From: G001797105 sp964528155
GTDB taxonomy: Bacteria; Chloroflexota; Anaerolineae; Anaerolineales; E44-bin32
Direction of reading: 5' to 3'
Length of the DNA: 13,930 bases
NCBI GenBank assembly: GCA_964528155.1
Contig: CAZGRL010000094.1
Coordinates: 1-13,930 of the forward strand
Under the pieces are notes generated by a model, which worked only from the letters and a program-made list of their open reading frames with translations, did no database searches and had not been told where the DNA came from. The position numbers and the translations under genes were made by a program. Positions 1 through 6,659 of the stretch are shown one piece after another. Each line of letters begins with the position of its first letter. Position 1 is the stretch's first letter.

Positions 1-46
1 GAGGGGCATCTAGGTGAGAGGATTGCGGATCTCGCGCCCGAGGTCG

Positions 47-74
47 TTTCAACTAAACTGACGTTAAGTTGCAT
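47..74 (+). repeat. 28-bp dif-like palindromic site, copy 1
   Basis: The left arm TTTCAACTAAA, a 6-bp centre ctgacg and the right arm TTAAGTTGCAT give an 11-6-11 layout. The reverse complement of the right arm is ATGCAACTTAA, which matches the left arm at 8 of 11 positions. The right arm matches the E. coli XerD half-site TTATGTTAAAT (quoted from memory) at 8 of 11. Four more copies with identical spacing and orientation lie at 5755, 7195, 7673 and 9383. The function as a recombination site is inferred. Confidence 0.7.
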
Positions 75-421
75 TGAGCTCGTCCTGTGTCCCACGGGCT
101 CGAGACCTACGCCTACGCCATCCGGCACTTCTTCGCTTTCCTGGAAGCCTCCGAGAACGCCGCACCTCTCTCGACAGCCGCGAACATCGCCTTAGCGCCC
201 GCCGGCATCAGGCCGCAAGGCCCATGCCCCCGCGGGGAGGGGCTGGGTCGCCCAATCCCTTGGTTCTTCAACAGCCTCGGGATGCTTGGAATGCGCAGTT
301 CTGGCGGGAACGTACGCATATCATGGGGACCAGCATAATGCATACCGGACCAATGTCGTCTCTCGTCATATCACATGTTTTGATGTATGATCTGTCCGTC
401 CATTGGGAGTGGGAGGCAGGA
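75..421. other. Intergenic stretch with a possible recombinase fragment
   Basis: I see no convincing complete gene here. A short plus-strand reading frame opens directly after the palindromic site (stop at 75-77). Its translation near 99-152 includes LETYAYAIRHFFAFLEAS, which has the spacing of Thr, Tyr, Leu/Ile and Phe seen in the N-terminal SAM-like (core-binding) domain of tyrosine recombinases. The resemblance ends after about 18 residues, no catalytic domain follows, and it may be chance. The long frame continuing from 74 into the downstream antitoxin gene is better explained by the internal ATG at 422, which has a good ribosome binding site. Confidence 0.35.
363..391 (+). promoter_or_regulatory. 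Possible promoter/operator of the RHH-PIN module
   Basis: TATGAT at 386-391 resembles a -10 box. TCGTCA at 363-368, 17 bp upstream, is a weak -35. A short inverted repeat (ACAT, six bases, ATGT) at 373-386 overlaps the start of the -10, where an autoregulating antitoxin could bind. Both the promoter and the operator are inferred from weak matches. Confidence 0.3.
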
Positions 422-688
422 ATGGCCAAGGCAGCCAAGAAGCCCCTTCAGGTGTACCTAAGATCCGACCAGCTCGACGCTTTGCGCGCGTTATCCAAGC
501 GAAGGCGGGAATCGATTGCCGGCCTAGTGAGAAAGGGGGTCGACAAGCTCCTGGACGAGGTCCCGCCTGAGGAGGATCCGCTGATGGGAGTCGTTGGCCT
601 CTACGACTCTGGAGTTAGTGATCTTGCGGAGAAACATGACGACTACTTGGCGGAGATGATCGCAGGGGAAAACCGGCGTGGAGAATGA
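422..688 (+). CDS. Ribbon-helix-helix antitoxin of a PIN-toxin pair (VapB-like)
   Basis: This 88-residue protein is the likely antitoxin and autorepressor for the PIN ribonuclease encoded next. After a basic start (MAKAAKK), residues 8-13 (PLQVYL) can form the DNA-binding beta strand, and the following stretch of about 30 residues can form two helices (DALRALSKRRRESIAGLV, then KGVDKLLDEV). This is the RHH/CopG-like pattern. The acidic C-terminal half (EEDPLMGVVGLYDSG and onward) would be the flexible toxin-binding tail. I chose ATG 422 because GGGAGG at 411-416 lies 5 nt upstream and homology starts there; the frame stays open further upstream without recognisable sequence. The gene overlaps the toxin start by 11 nt, so the two are probably translationally coupled. 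The family assignment is fairly sure; the pairing is inferred from layout. Confidence 0.8.
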   Translation: MAKAAKKPLQVYLRSDQLDALRALSKRRRESIAGLVRKGVDKLLDEVPPEEDPLMGVVGLYDSGVSDLAEKHDDYLAEMIAGENRRGE

Positions 689-1094
689 GCTCTTCATGGA
701 TGCCGGCGCGTGGATCGCGATCAGCGACACTCACGACAAGTACCACGAACGAGCCTCCAACCTCTATCGGCGTCTGCTCTCAGAGCGCCGGATCCTTGTG
801 ACTACCAATCTCGTCGTCGCCGAGGCGTACATCATCATCCGTCGGACTGGCGGTCACGAGCCGGCTTTGCGTTTCCTGCGGTCTATCCGTGATAGCGTCC
901 GCCTGAGGAAGGTCTATTCCGACGCAAGACTTGAGAGTGTAGCCCAGGAGATCTTGGAGAAGTACGCAGATCAGGACTTTAGCTTGGCTGATGCCGTCAG
1001 TTTTGCGGTGATGATGGAACGGGGGATCGAGGAGGCCTTTGCTTTCGACCGACACTTCGTCACCGCGGGGTTCCGCCTGCTGCCAGGAGACTAA
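678..1094 (+). CDS. PIN-domain ribonuclease toxin (VapC-like)
   Basis: This 138-residue protein has the length and motif order of a VapC/PilT-N PIN-domain toxin, a Mg2+-dependent endoribonuclease. The acidic residues expected at the active site are visible: D8 in FMDAGAWIA, E49 in NLVVAEAY, D105 in FSLADAVSFAVM (with D100 just before) and D124 in AFAFDRHF. The GTG start at 678 places the first Asp at residue 8, as usual, and overlaps the end of the RHH antitoxin gene by 11 nt. No catalytic residue is missing, so the toxin looks intact. The target RNA cannot be told from sequence. The nearest alternative is a PIN protein without toxin function, but the partner gene argues against that. Confidence 0.87.
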   Translation: MENELFMDAGAWIAISDTHDKYHERASNLYRRLLSERRILVTTNLVVAEAYIIIRRTGGHEPALRFLRSIRDSVRLRKVYSDARLESVAQEILEKYADQDFSLADAVSFAVMMERGIEEAFAFDRHFVTAGFRLLPGD

Positions 1095-1331
1095 GCAGTA
1101 TGTCGGATAGACGGAGGTGTGCTCGACGGGGTGGGGCTGGTGCGCGGGCAGGTCGAACAATCAAGCGGGTTCAGCACGTCCCAGGTGCGAAACCGGCCGG
1201 CCCCAACGCCACACGCCCCAGGTGCGTTCCCGCGGCTCAGCGCCAGCAGGATACCTCCGACCGCGCCTTTCCTGATACACAGCCTGCTTCTCTCCACAAC
1301 GTGGAGCAGGCCATATACATGCCAATAATCA

Positions 1332-3920
1332 ATGGGGCGAGCAGGGAGCGCGGCAGAAGGAGGAGTAGGCGATTGCCTGCCATACAGTCACGATTTCGGG
1401 GATCGCCCATTCCGATCTGAGGTCGCTTTGAGAACCACTGCAGAGATTGATCGCTTAATTGCCTTGGCTGAGAGGGAACTAGCTCAGCTCGCTTCCAGAT
1501 GTAGTGAGCTTACGATCCTTATCAGCCAGTTAAGGCAGGAACGAGATTCTCTTGCCCAGGGTGACCCCGATGCAGGCCGATGGCAGCCGGTTTGTACGGT
1601 AACCAGCCAGTCATCTCAAGCCGCCAAGATCGCTCTCATTCGTGGCCTGTTTCGTGCTCGGGAAGATGTGTACGCTCGAAGGTTTGAGAGCCGCAAGACC
1701 GGCAAGGGTGGCTACCAACCGGCGTGTCGCAACGAATGGTCGAGGGAAATCTGTGAAAGGCCGAAAATCCGGTGCGAGGACTGCACTCATCGCGAGTTCC
1801 TACCCGTCACCGATGAAGTTATTCGAAGCCATCTGTTGGGAATGGATCCTCAAGACCGTCAAGGGCGCGACTTCACGATTGGCGTTTACCCTATGTTGGC
1901 AGATGAAACCTCCCGGTTCCTGGCAGCCGATTTCGACAAGGCTACCTGGAGAGAGGATGTTCGGGCGTTCTTGGAAACATGCAGAATGCACGACGTGCCG
2001 GCTGCCTTGGAAAGGTCTCGGTCAGGGAACGGCGGGCACGTTTGGATGTTCTTCTCCGAGCCGATCCCCGCCGCATTGGTCCGAAAAGTAGGCACATTCC
2101 TGCTGACGAAGACGATGGAAAGACGTCCAGAGCTTGGAATGGATTCCTATGACCGCCTCTTCCCCGGTCAGGATACCTTGCCCAAAGGTGGCTTCGGTAG
2201 CCTGATTGCTTTGCCTCTACAACGGAAACCGCGTGAGGATGGGAATAGCCTTTTCCTGGATGAGGATTTCACACCACACAGTGACCAGTGGGCCTTCTTG
2301 GCTTCGGTGCGAAAAATGACCCGCCAAGATGTGGATGAGTTTGTCTATGAAGCGGAAAAGCAGGGCGAAGCAGTGGGCGTTCGGATTCCAGTAACGAATG
2401 AGGACGATGCCGAGCCCTGGTCTGCACCGCCATCAAGGAAATGGAAAGAGCCACCGGTAGTGGGTCGTCTTCCAGAGAAGATACGCCTCGTGCTGGGTAA
2501 CCAGATCTACATCCCAAAGGATGAAATCACCCCCTCCTTGCGCAATCGCCTGATTCGGTTGGCCGCTTTCCAGAACCCAGAGTTTTTCCGGGCTCAAGCG
2601 ATGCGCATCTCGACCTTTGGTAAGCCGCGGGTTATCAGCTGTTGTGAGGACTATCCAAACCACCTCGCCTTGCCACGTGGGTGTTTAGACGAAGTGCTCG
2701 AGCTCTTCCAAACCCTCCAAGTCGAGACGGAAACCGTCGATCAGCGATTCTGCGGTGAGCCCCTCGAAGCAACGTTCTGCGGGACCCTGAGAGCCGAGCA
2801 GCAGCAGGCGGCAGACGCGTTGCTCCGTTACGATACAGGGGTGCTGGCTGCTTCAACTGCCTTTGGCAAGACCATCGTGGCCGCATACCTCATCGCCCGG
2901 CGCAAGGTAAACACGATCGTCGTGGTTCATCGCAGGCAACTGATGGACCAATGGATAGGAATGCTGGGAAAGTTTATCGATCTGGATGGGGCAGAGATCG
3001 GGCAGATTGGGGGCGGCAAGCGCGGACCCGTGGGAAAAGTTGACGTTGCCATGATGCAGAGTCTGTGCAGAAGAGGCGTGGTAGATGACCTCGTCGGCAA
3101 TTATGGTCACTTGATCATCGACGAATGCCACCACATCTCTGCAGCGAGCTTTGAGCAAGTGGTCAGGCAAAGCAAGGCACGATATGTGACAGGGCTGTCT
3201 GCTACGGTGGTCAGAAAAGACGGCCACCATCCGATCATATTCATGCAATGTGGCCCCGTCCGATATCGAGTCGATGACCGCAAACATGCGGAATCCAGGC
3301 CATTCGACCATAAAGTGATTGTCCGCCCAACGAGATTTTGTCTTCCTCATCACTTGGAAGACACGGCGTTGCAGCACATCCACGATCTTTACGCGCTGCT
3401 GGCTCGGGATGAAGAGCGCAACGGTATGATCGTCGAGGATTTGCTAGCTGCGCTCAGATCAAACCGTTCGCCTGTCCTGCTGACCGAGCGCCGAGATCAC
3501 TTGGATTTGTTGGCGGGCTTGCTTTCGCCTCATGTTCAGAACCTCATCCTGATGACCGGTGGTATGGGAAAGAAACAACGCCAGCGCCTGGCTGAAAGGC
3601 TGGCAGGCATTCCCTCTGACCAAGAACGCGTGATCCTCGCCACTGGAAGGTATCTGGGGGAAGGCTTCGATGATGCACGCCTCGATACACTCTTTCTGGC
3701 CTTGCCGATTTCCTGGCGAGGTACGCTGACTCAATATGCAGGCCGCCTCCACCGGCTGAATGCTTCCAAGAAGGACGTGATCATCTATGATTATGTGGAC
3801 TTGGAGGTTCCGGTTCTTGCCAGGATGTATGCCAGGCGGAGAGCTGGGTACAAGTCCATCGGGTACAGCTTGTATCACCGGCCCGGAGCTGGCTCGTCGG
3901 AACCGTCCGCAGCCACATGA
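1332..3920 (+). CDS. TOTE-type archaeo-eukaryotic primase fused to SF2 (XPB-like) helicase
   Basis: The protein (862 residues from ATG 1332) joins two enzymes. A short coiled coil at residues 38-75 comes first. Residues about 97-345 match the primase domain of 'TOTE conflict system' proteins: a four-cysteine cluster (C132, C141, C148, C151) likely binds zinc, D200 and D202 in LAADFDKATW are the metal-binding pair, and H236 in SGNGGHVW is the catalytic His. Residues about 480-840 form a superfamily-2 helicase: Walker A STAFGKT (508-514), Walker B DECH (597-600), SAT (623-625), motif V GRYLGEGFDD and motif VI QYAGRLHRL (801-809). All motifs are intact. The start is uncertain: TTG 1428, preceded by GAGG 8 nt upstream, would drop 32 residues that look non-coding. 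The role is probably nucleic-acid synthesis and unwinding in a conflict/defence or mobile-element setting. The domains are certain; the role is inferred. Confidence 0.93.
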   Translation: MGRAGSAAEGGVGDCLPYSHDFGDRPFRSEVALRTTAEIDRLIALAERELAQLASRCSELTILISQLRQERDSLAQGDPDAGRWQPVCTVTSQSSQAAKIALIRGLFRAREDVYARRFESRKTGKGGYQPACRNEWSREICERPKIRCEDCTHREFLPVTDEVIRSHLLGMDPQDRQGRDFTIGVYPMLADETSRFLAADFDKATWREDVRAFLETCRMHDVPAALERSRSGNGGHVWMFFSEPIPAALVRKVGTFLLTKTMERRPELGMDSYDRLFPGQDTLPKGGFGSLIALPLQRKPREDGNSLFLDEDFTPHSDQWAFLASVRKMTRQDVDEFVYEAEKQGEAVGVRIPVTNEDDAEPWSAPPSRKWKEPPVVGRLPEKIRLVLGNQIYIPKDEITPSLRNRLIRLAAFQNPEFFRAQAMRISTFGKPRVISCCEDYPNHLALPRGCLDEVLELFQTLQVETETVDQRFCGEPLEATFCGTLRAEQQQAADALLRYDTGVLAASTAFGKTIVAAYLIARRKVNTIVVVHRRQLMDQWIGMLGKFIDLDGAEIGQIGGGKRGPVGKVDVAMMQSLCRRGVVDDLVGNYGHLIIDECHHISAASFEQVVRQSKARYVTGLSATVVRKDGHHPIIFMQCGPVRYRVDDRKHAESRPFDHKVIVRPTRFCLPHHLEDTALQHIHDLYALLARDEERNGMIVEDLLAALRSNRSPVLLTERRDHLDLLAGLLSPHVQNLILMTGGMGKKQRQRLAERLAGIPSDQERVILATGRYLGEGFDDARLDTLFLALPISWRGTLTQYAGRLHRLNASKKDVIIYDYVDLEVPVLARMYARRRAGYKSIGYSLYHRPGAGSSEPSAAT

Positions 3921-4102
3921 CAATGGGCCGGAGGAGAGTCGCGCGGCATGGCCAGGAAATCAGGAGTGATTATCTGGCACCACTAACGGCTGCGTGCTGG
4001 ATCTCGGCGCGACCGGGGGAGACACCATGAGATTGGATTCCTAGGGGACCAGTCCGAGCTGAGGAAAAAAGACTTCAAGACAGTGTGGGCCGGGCAATAG
4101 AC

Positions 4103-4131
4103 TTGACGTGCTTGCTCCTGAGTGCTATCTT
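4103..4131 (+). promoter_or_regulatory. Sigma70-type promoter for the 4404 gene
   Basis: TTGACG (4103-4108), a 17-bp spacer, then TATCTT (4126-4131). It reads toward the gene at 4404 and would leave a leader of about 265 nt that includes the palindrome at 4307-4334. The match and spacing are seen directly; activity is inferred. Confidence 0.5.
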
Positions 4132-4306
4132 TCACTCACTATGATCACATTTGGGTCCTGCTTCCTCGTGGATCGACACGCCTTTGGTGGCCCGTGCCAG
4201 TCCCTGAACCTTGCCTCGCGCCGACAAGGGAGCCTGTCAGGCGATCTTGTCATGCCTGGAGAGAGAGGTCTCTGAGTTTAGCTTCGTTGGGGAATCTTGC
4301 GCGGGT

Positions 4307-4334
4307 CGGGCCTCAGAGGCACCTCTGAGGCCCG
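4307..4334 (+). repeat. Perfect 13-bp palindrome (hairpin) in the leader of the 4404 gene
   Basis: CGGGCCTCAGAGG (4307-4319) is followed after two bases by its exact reverse complement (4322-4334). RNA would form a very stable GC-rich hairpin. The downstream bases AATGCTTTTGG hold only four T residues, so it is at best a weak intrinsic terminator or attenuator. It could also be a protein-binding site. Confidence 0.6.
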
Positions 4335-4403
4335 AATGCTTTTGGGGCGTGGGGCAAGAACCGAGGTGTCGCTTGACAGAAGGTAATCAGGGAGAGCTTA
4401 ACC

Positions 4404-4817
4404 ATGGGCATATATGATGAACTGAAATGTGAATATCCACTTCCGGATCCAGAGGTCCAGGATCATTGGTTTCAAACAAAAAGCCTGGACCGCCTCTTGG
4501 ATCGCTACTCGATCACTGGTGACGGGCGGCTGGTTCTGCACAAGGTGCGGTACGAGTTGATTCCTGATGAGGAGCGTGAATACTACGGCACACCCGAATG
4601 GGATGAGATGCCGTTCGTTCGCCTGTTTGGGATGTTGAGATCGGAGCCCATGGGTGACGTCGATGTAGCCTACCACGGCGATATCACCTTCTACACTTCA
4701 ACCGGCTCCCGCAAGGAAGGTGATTTCCAGTGGTACGAATACAGGGCACGATTTGCCGAAGGGTGCCTCCAGTGGATCAAAGCCCTGAGGCGACCGGACA
4801 GGGGCGCAGAGCCCTGA
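4404..4817 (+). CDS. Small conserved protein of unknown function
   Basis: This 137-residue protein begins MGIYDELKCEYPLPDPEVQD and continues FQTKSLDRLLDRYSI, then DGRLVLH. I recognise this pattern (MG-x-(F/Y)-D ... C-x-Y-P-L-P ... FQTK ... Y-x-I ... DG-x-L) from a widespread family of uncharacterised bacterial and phage proteins of similar length. The C-terminal part (HGDITFYTSTG, then WYEYRARFAEG) is rich in aromatic residues and likely all-beta. There is no signal peptide, membrane segment or catalytic motif. ATG 4404 has GGAGAG at 4391-4396, seven bases upstream. It stands alone behind its own promoter and long leader, between the primase-helicase and the second toxin-antitoxin pair, so a link to either is only positional. 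I do not assign a function. Confidence 0.75.
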   Translation: MGIYDELKCEYPLPDPEVQDHWFQTKSLDRLLDRYSITGDGRLVLHKVRYELIPDEEREYYGTPEWDEMPFVRLFGMLRSEPMGDVDVAYHGDITFYTSTGSRKEGDFQWYEYRARFAEGCLQWIKALRRPDRGAEP

Positions 4818-4866
4818 CAGGTGCCAGCCCGTGTCCGTCGGGGACGTCTGCTGCGCACCTGATAAG

Positions 4867-4906
4867 CCCGCCACCGACTAGATGGGGTCGTGGGGGTGGT
4901 GGCGGG
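4867..4906 (+). repeat. Inverted repeat downstream of the 4404 gene
   Basis: CCCGCCACC (4867-4875) and GGTGGCGGG (4898-4906) are exact complements around a 22-base loop. It lies about 50 nt after the stop of the small conserved gene. It may act as a transcript 3' end, but no T tract follows, so I do not call it a terminator. Confidence 0.4.
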
Positions 4907-4966
4907 ATAAGTCAGCGCGCCAAGACGGGGTGAAGGCCTCCGCTAGGACTGAGGGGGAAATGCCGG

Positions 4967-4995
4967 TTGACTAAGTCCTCGATTTAGTCTATCAT
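4967..4995 (+). promoter_or_regulatory. Promoter with built-in operator for the Phd-PIN module
   Basis: TTGACT (4967-4972) and TATCAT (4990-4995) are spaced by 17 bp, a strong sigma70-type match. An inverted repeat GACTAA (4969-4974) / TTAGTC (4984-4989) sits between and partly within the boxes. A dimeric antitoxin bound there would block RNA polymerase, which fits the autoregulation typical of Phd/YefM systems. Binding by this antitoxin is inferred. Confidence 0.65.
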
Positions 4996-5035
4996 GCCTT
5001 ACAGCAGTAGTGCCGAGTGAGGAGGGCCGAAAGGT

Positions 5036-5272
5036 ATGGAAAAGATTGTGAACATTCATGAGGCCAAGACACACCTCTCGCGCCTGCTGGTGCGAGTCAT
5101 GGGCGGGGAGGAAGTTGTCATCGCCAAGGCAGGAAAACCCGTGGCGCGCTTGATTCCTTTCAAAGAACCGCCTGCGAATCGCGAGCCCGGGACAGCGGAG
5201 GGTAAGATCGTTATTTCGCGCGACTTCGATGAGCCTCTGCCGGATCATGTTTTGGAGGACTTCGAGGAGTGA
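5036..5272 (+). CDS. Phd/YefM-family antitoxin
   Basis: This 78-residue protein has the Phd/YefM fold signature: NIHEAKTHLSRLLVRV near the N-terminus, then GEEVVIAKAGKPVARLIPF at residues 24-42. The N-terminal half binds DNA as a dimer; the acidic tail (about residues 50-78, ending DHVLEDFEE) would wrap the toxin. Its start is ATG 5036, with GGAGG at 5021-5025 and AAAGG closer in. Its last codons overlap the PIN toxin start in a GTGA junction, so the two are co-translated. The promoter just upstream carries an inverted repeat that fits autorepression. Length and motifs are normal for the family. Confidence 0.88.
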   Translation: MEKIVNIHEAKTHLSRLLVRVMGGEEVVIAKAGKPVARLIPFKEPPANREPGTAEGKIVISRDFDEPLPDHVLEDFEE

Positions 5273-5655
5273 GATATCTACTGGACACCCATACCTTCCT
5301 CTGGTGGATCACGGACGACGAAAGGCTGTCTGCGAGTGCGCACGGGCTAATCCAGGATAGGGGAAACGTCCTCTACTTCAGCGCCGCCAGCGGCTGGGAA
5401 ATCGCGATCAAGTCGCGCCTTGACCGACTGGAATTCATGGGGGATCCAGAGAAAGTGATCCCCGAGCAGCTGTCGCTGAACGCCATCGAGGGATTGCCGA
5501 TCCAAATGGGGCATGCGCTCCGTGTACATGCGCTTCCACACCATCACAGGGACCCTTTTGATCGGCTGCTCGTCGCGCAGAGTCAGCTTGAGGGCTTGCC
5601 GATCATCACCGCAGACCCACAGATTGCGCAATACCAGGTCGAAGTGGCCTGGTAG
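5269..5655 (+). CDS. PIN-domain ribonuclease toxin paired with Phd-type antitoxin
   Basis: This 128-residue PIN-domain protein is of the subgroup usually paired with Phd/YefM antitoxins. Visible active-site residues are D6 in YLLDTHTFLWW, E44 in ASGWEIAIK, D95 and D98 in HRDPFDRLLVAQ, and D116 in IITADP. It is therefore probably an active Mg2+-dependent RNase. It differs clearly from the PIN toxin at 678-1094 in motif wording, so the two are not a recent duplication. The start is the GTG overlapping the antitoxin stop by four bases (GTGA). The first palindromic site downstream lies 100 bp after its stop. Confidence 0.9.
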   Translation: MRYLLDTHTFLWWITDDERLSASAHGLIQDRGNVLYFSAASGWEIAIKSRLDRLEFMGDPEKVIPEQLSLNAIEGLPIQMGHALRVHALPHHHRDPFDRLLVAQSQLEGLPIITADPQIAQYQVEVAW

Positions 5656-5754
5656 GGGGAACTCTTCTCCGGTGCAACGGTCCATAAACCATTGTTGCGA
5701 GCTGGGGCAGGGTGGTCGGATGTGCTGACCGGCTTGGGTTCCTATGAGTAGATA

Positions 5755-5782
5755 ATGCAACTGAATGTCTCTTAAGTTCTGC
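5755..5782 (+). repeat. 28-bp dif-like palindromic site, copy 2
   Basis: The left arm is ATGCAACTGAA, the centre tgtctc and the right arm TTAAGTTCTGC. The left arm and inner right arm match the other copies; the outer bases of the right arm have drifted. It separates the Phd-PIN pair from the Fic module. Confidence 0.65.
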
Positions 5783-5807
5783 CGACCTTGGTTGATGGCC
5801 CCATTGC

Positions 5808-5817
5808 AAGGAGGTGA
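5808..5817 (+). promoter_or_regulatory. Orphan perfect Shine-Dalgarno sequence
   Basis: AAGGAGGTGA is a full match to the 16S anti-Shine-Dalgarno region, 26 bp past the second palindromic site. The only well-spaced start, TTG at 5819, runs just 14 codons. A similar layout (site, about 20 bp, GGAGGTG, gene) occurs at 7673-7732, so this may be the remains of a gene start lost by deletion. Confidence 0.3.
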
Positions 5818-5990
5818 CTTGGAGCGGAGGGCTTCAGTCAAACCGAGGGGGACATTGTGCTGAGGTGGAAGCTGCCCCAGGGCGGAGGCATGGTCGGAGC
5901 CGTCCGCAGGTTCAGCGCCCGAGCCTGCGAAGCTTGCTCCTGGACAACGCCGGGTGGGGACGAGGTGACGGAGATACTCTTCCGGATATT

Positions 5991-6659
5991 CTAGGCGATC
6001 CCATAACTGCGCGCGAGGGAGAGCCAGATGATGACCTCCATCGCACGGTGGTCACCAGTAGCCATGGAGGCGCGAGCGGCCAAGCCATAGGGCTCGCCGG
6101 GCCTTGGCCGGATCTGAAGAGCGGCACCGAAGCCGTACCGGACAAGGACATAGTTCGTCCAGAGCCTTGCGGTCCTTCCATTCCCGTTCGCGAAGGGGTG
6201 TATTCGCACCCATTCGCCATGAGCCCACGCAGCCACTCGGACAACCCGCTCTGTCTGTGCCTGGGTGGGTGGCTCGTCTGACGCAGGCCAGGTGGCATCG
6301 AGGCCGTGAATCTTGGCGACGAACTCGGAGATGAACCTGTCAAGTTCAACAAGCACATGGTCGGATGAGACACCCGGAAGCCCGCCAACCTCGACGTCGT
6401 AGTCCTGTAGGCAGTACGGTACTTCGCCAGCGTCCCGAAAGCCGCCGAGGTAGTCAGGGTGGGGGGCGATGCCCTCGAACATCCTGCGATGCCAGGTCCT
6501 CACCATCTCCAGTGATGGGAGGTGATTGGCGTCATCCGCAACGAGCGACTCCAAGACGCGCCTGCGTGCCGCCTCGGCCGCAGGTGATCCGTTCTCGACG
6601 ATCCACTCGGGGCATCCTGGCTTCCACTCACGCGCCGAAGAGCGCGAGCCTGGCCTCAC
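5991..6659 (-). CDS. Fic-domain protein, likely toxin of an RHH-Fic pair
   Basis: This 222-residue protein carries the Fic catalytic motif HPFANGNGRTAR at residues 154-165 (H154 is the general base; N158 replaces the more common Asp/Glu; G159-N160-G161-R162 form the anion loop). Upstream, FEGIAPHPDYLGGFRD (61-76) fits the usual Fic flap region. Fic enzymes transfer AMP or another nucleotide group to hydroxyl side chains of target proteins. I find no clear (S/T)xxxE(G/N) inhibitory motif within it: residues 7-12 (SSAREW) come close but lack the final G/N. The GTG start at 6659 overlaps the stop of the upstream RHH gene in a GTGA junction, so it is the second gene of a two-gene operon. The target and exact reaction are unknown. 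Confidence 0.88.
   Translation of the reverse strand: MRPGSRSSAREWKPGCPEWIVENGSPAAEAARRRVLESLVADDANHLPSLEMVRTWHRRMFEGIAPHPDYLGGFRDAGEVPYCLQDYDVEVGGLPGVSSDHVLVELDRFISEFVAKIHGLDATWPASDEPPTQAQTERVVRVAAWAHGEWVRIHPFANGNGRTARLWTNYVLVRYGFGAALQIRPRPGEPYGLAARASMATGDHRAMEVIIWLSLARSYGIA

Larger units (their letters stand above)
3921..4403. other. Long leader/intergenic region before the small conserved gene
   Basis: No gene is supported here. The stretch contains a good sigma70-type promoter (4103-4131) and a perfect 13-bp inverted repeat (4307-4334), both listed separately. An ATG at 4028 with a strong GGGGGAG upstream opens only five codons (MRLDS) before a stop, so I do not call it. Reading frames at 4122-4328 and 4211-4417 overlap the promoter or palindrome and resemble no protein I know. 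Confidence 0.5.
5656..5990. other. Convergent gap between PIN and Fic genes
   Basis: The toxin gene on the plus strand and the Fic gene on the minus strand run toward each other across this gap. It contains the second dif-like palindrome (5755-5782) and a perfect but unused Shine-Dalgarno sequence (5808-5817). Frames opening after it give no recognisable protein. I see no clear terminator for either gene. Confidence 0.5.

Noticed and set aside
74..421. N-terminal extension of the RHH antitoxin to a 204-residue protein
   Set aside because: The upstream part looks non-coding (Arg/Pro/Ser rich), and ATG 422 has a well-placed GGGAGG.
1283..1310. Imperfect hairpin (CCTGCT...AGCAGG with inner CCAC/GTGG) before the primase-helicase gene
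   Set aside because: It needs a five-base bulge and no T run follows, so I do not call it a terminator.
1100..1420. 106-codon plus-strand frame after the first PIN gene
   Set aside because: Arg/Pro-rich composition, overlap with the primase-helicase start region, no familiar sequence.
2853..3383. 176-codon minus-strand frame inside the helicase
   Set aside because: Antisense shadow of a clearly coding helicase domain.
5814..6281. 155-codon plus-strand frame opening with a strong ribosome binding site
   Set aside because: It lies antisense to the Fic gene for much of its length, and the translation is not protein-like.
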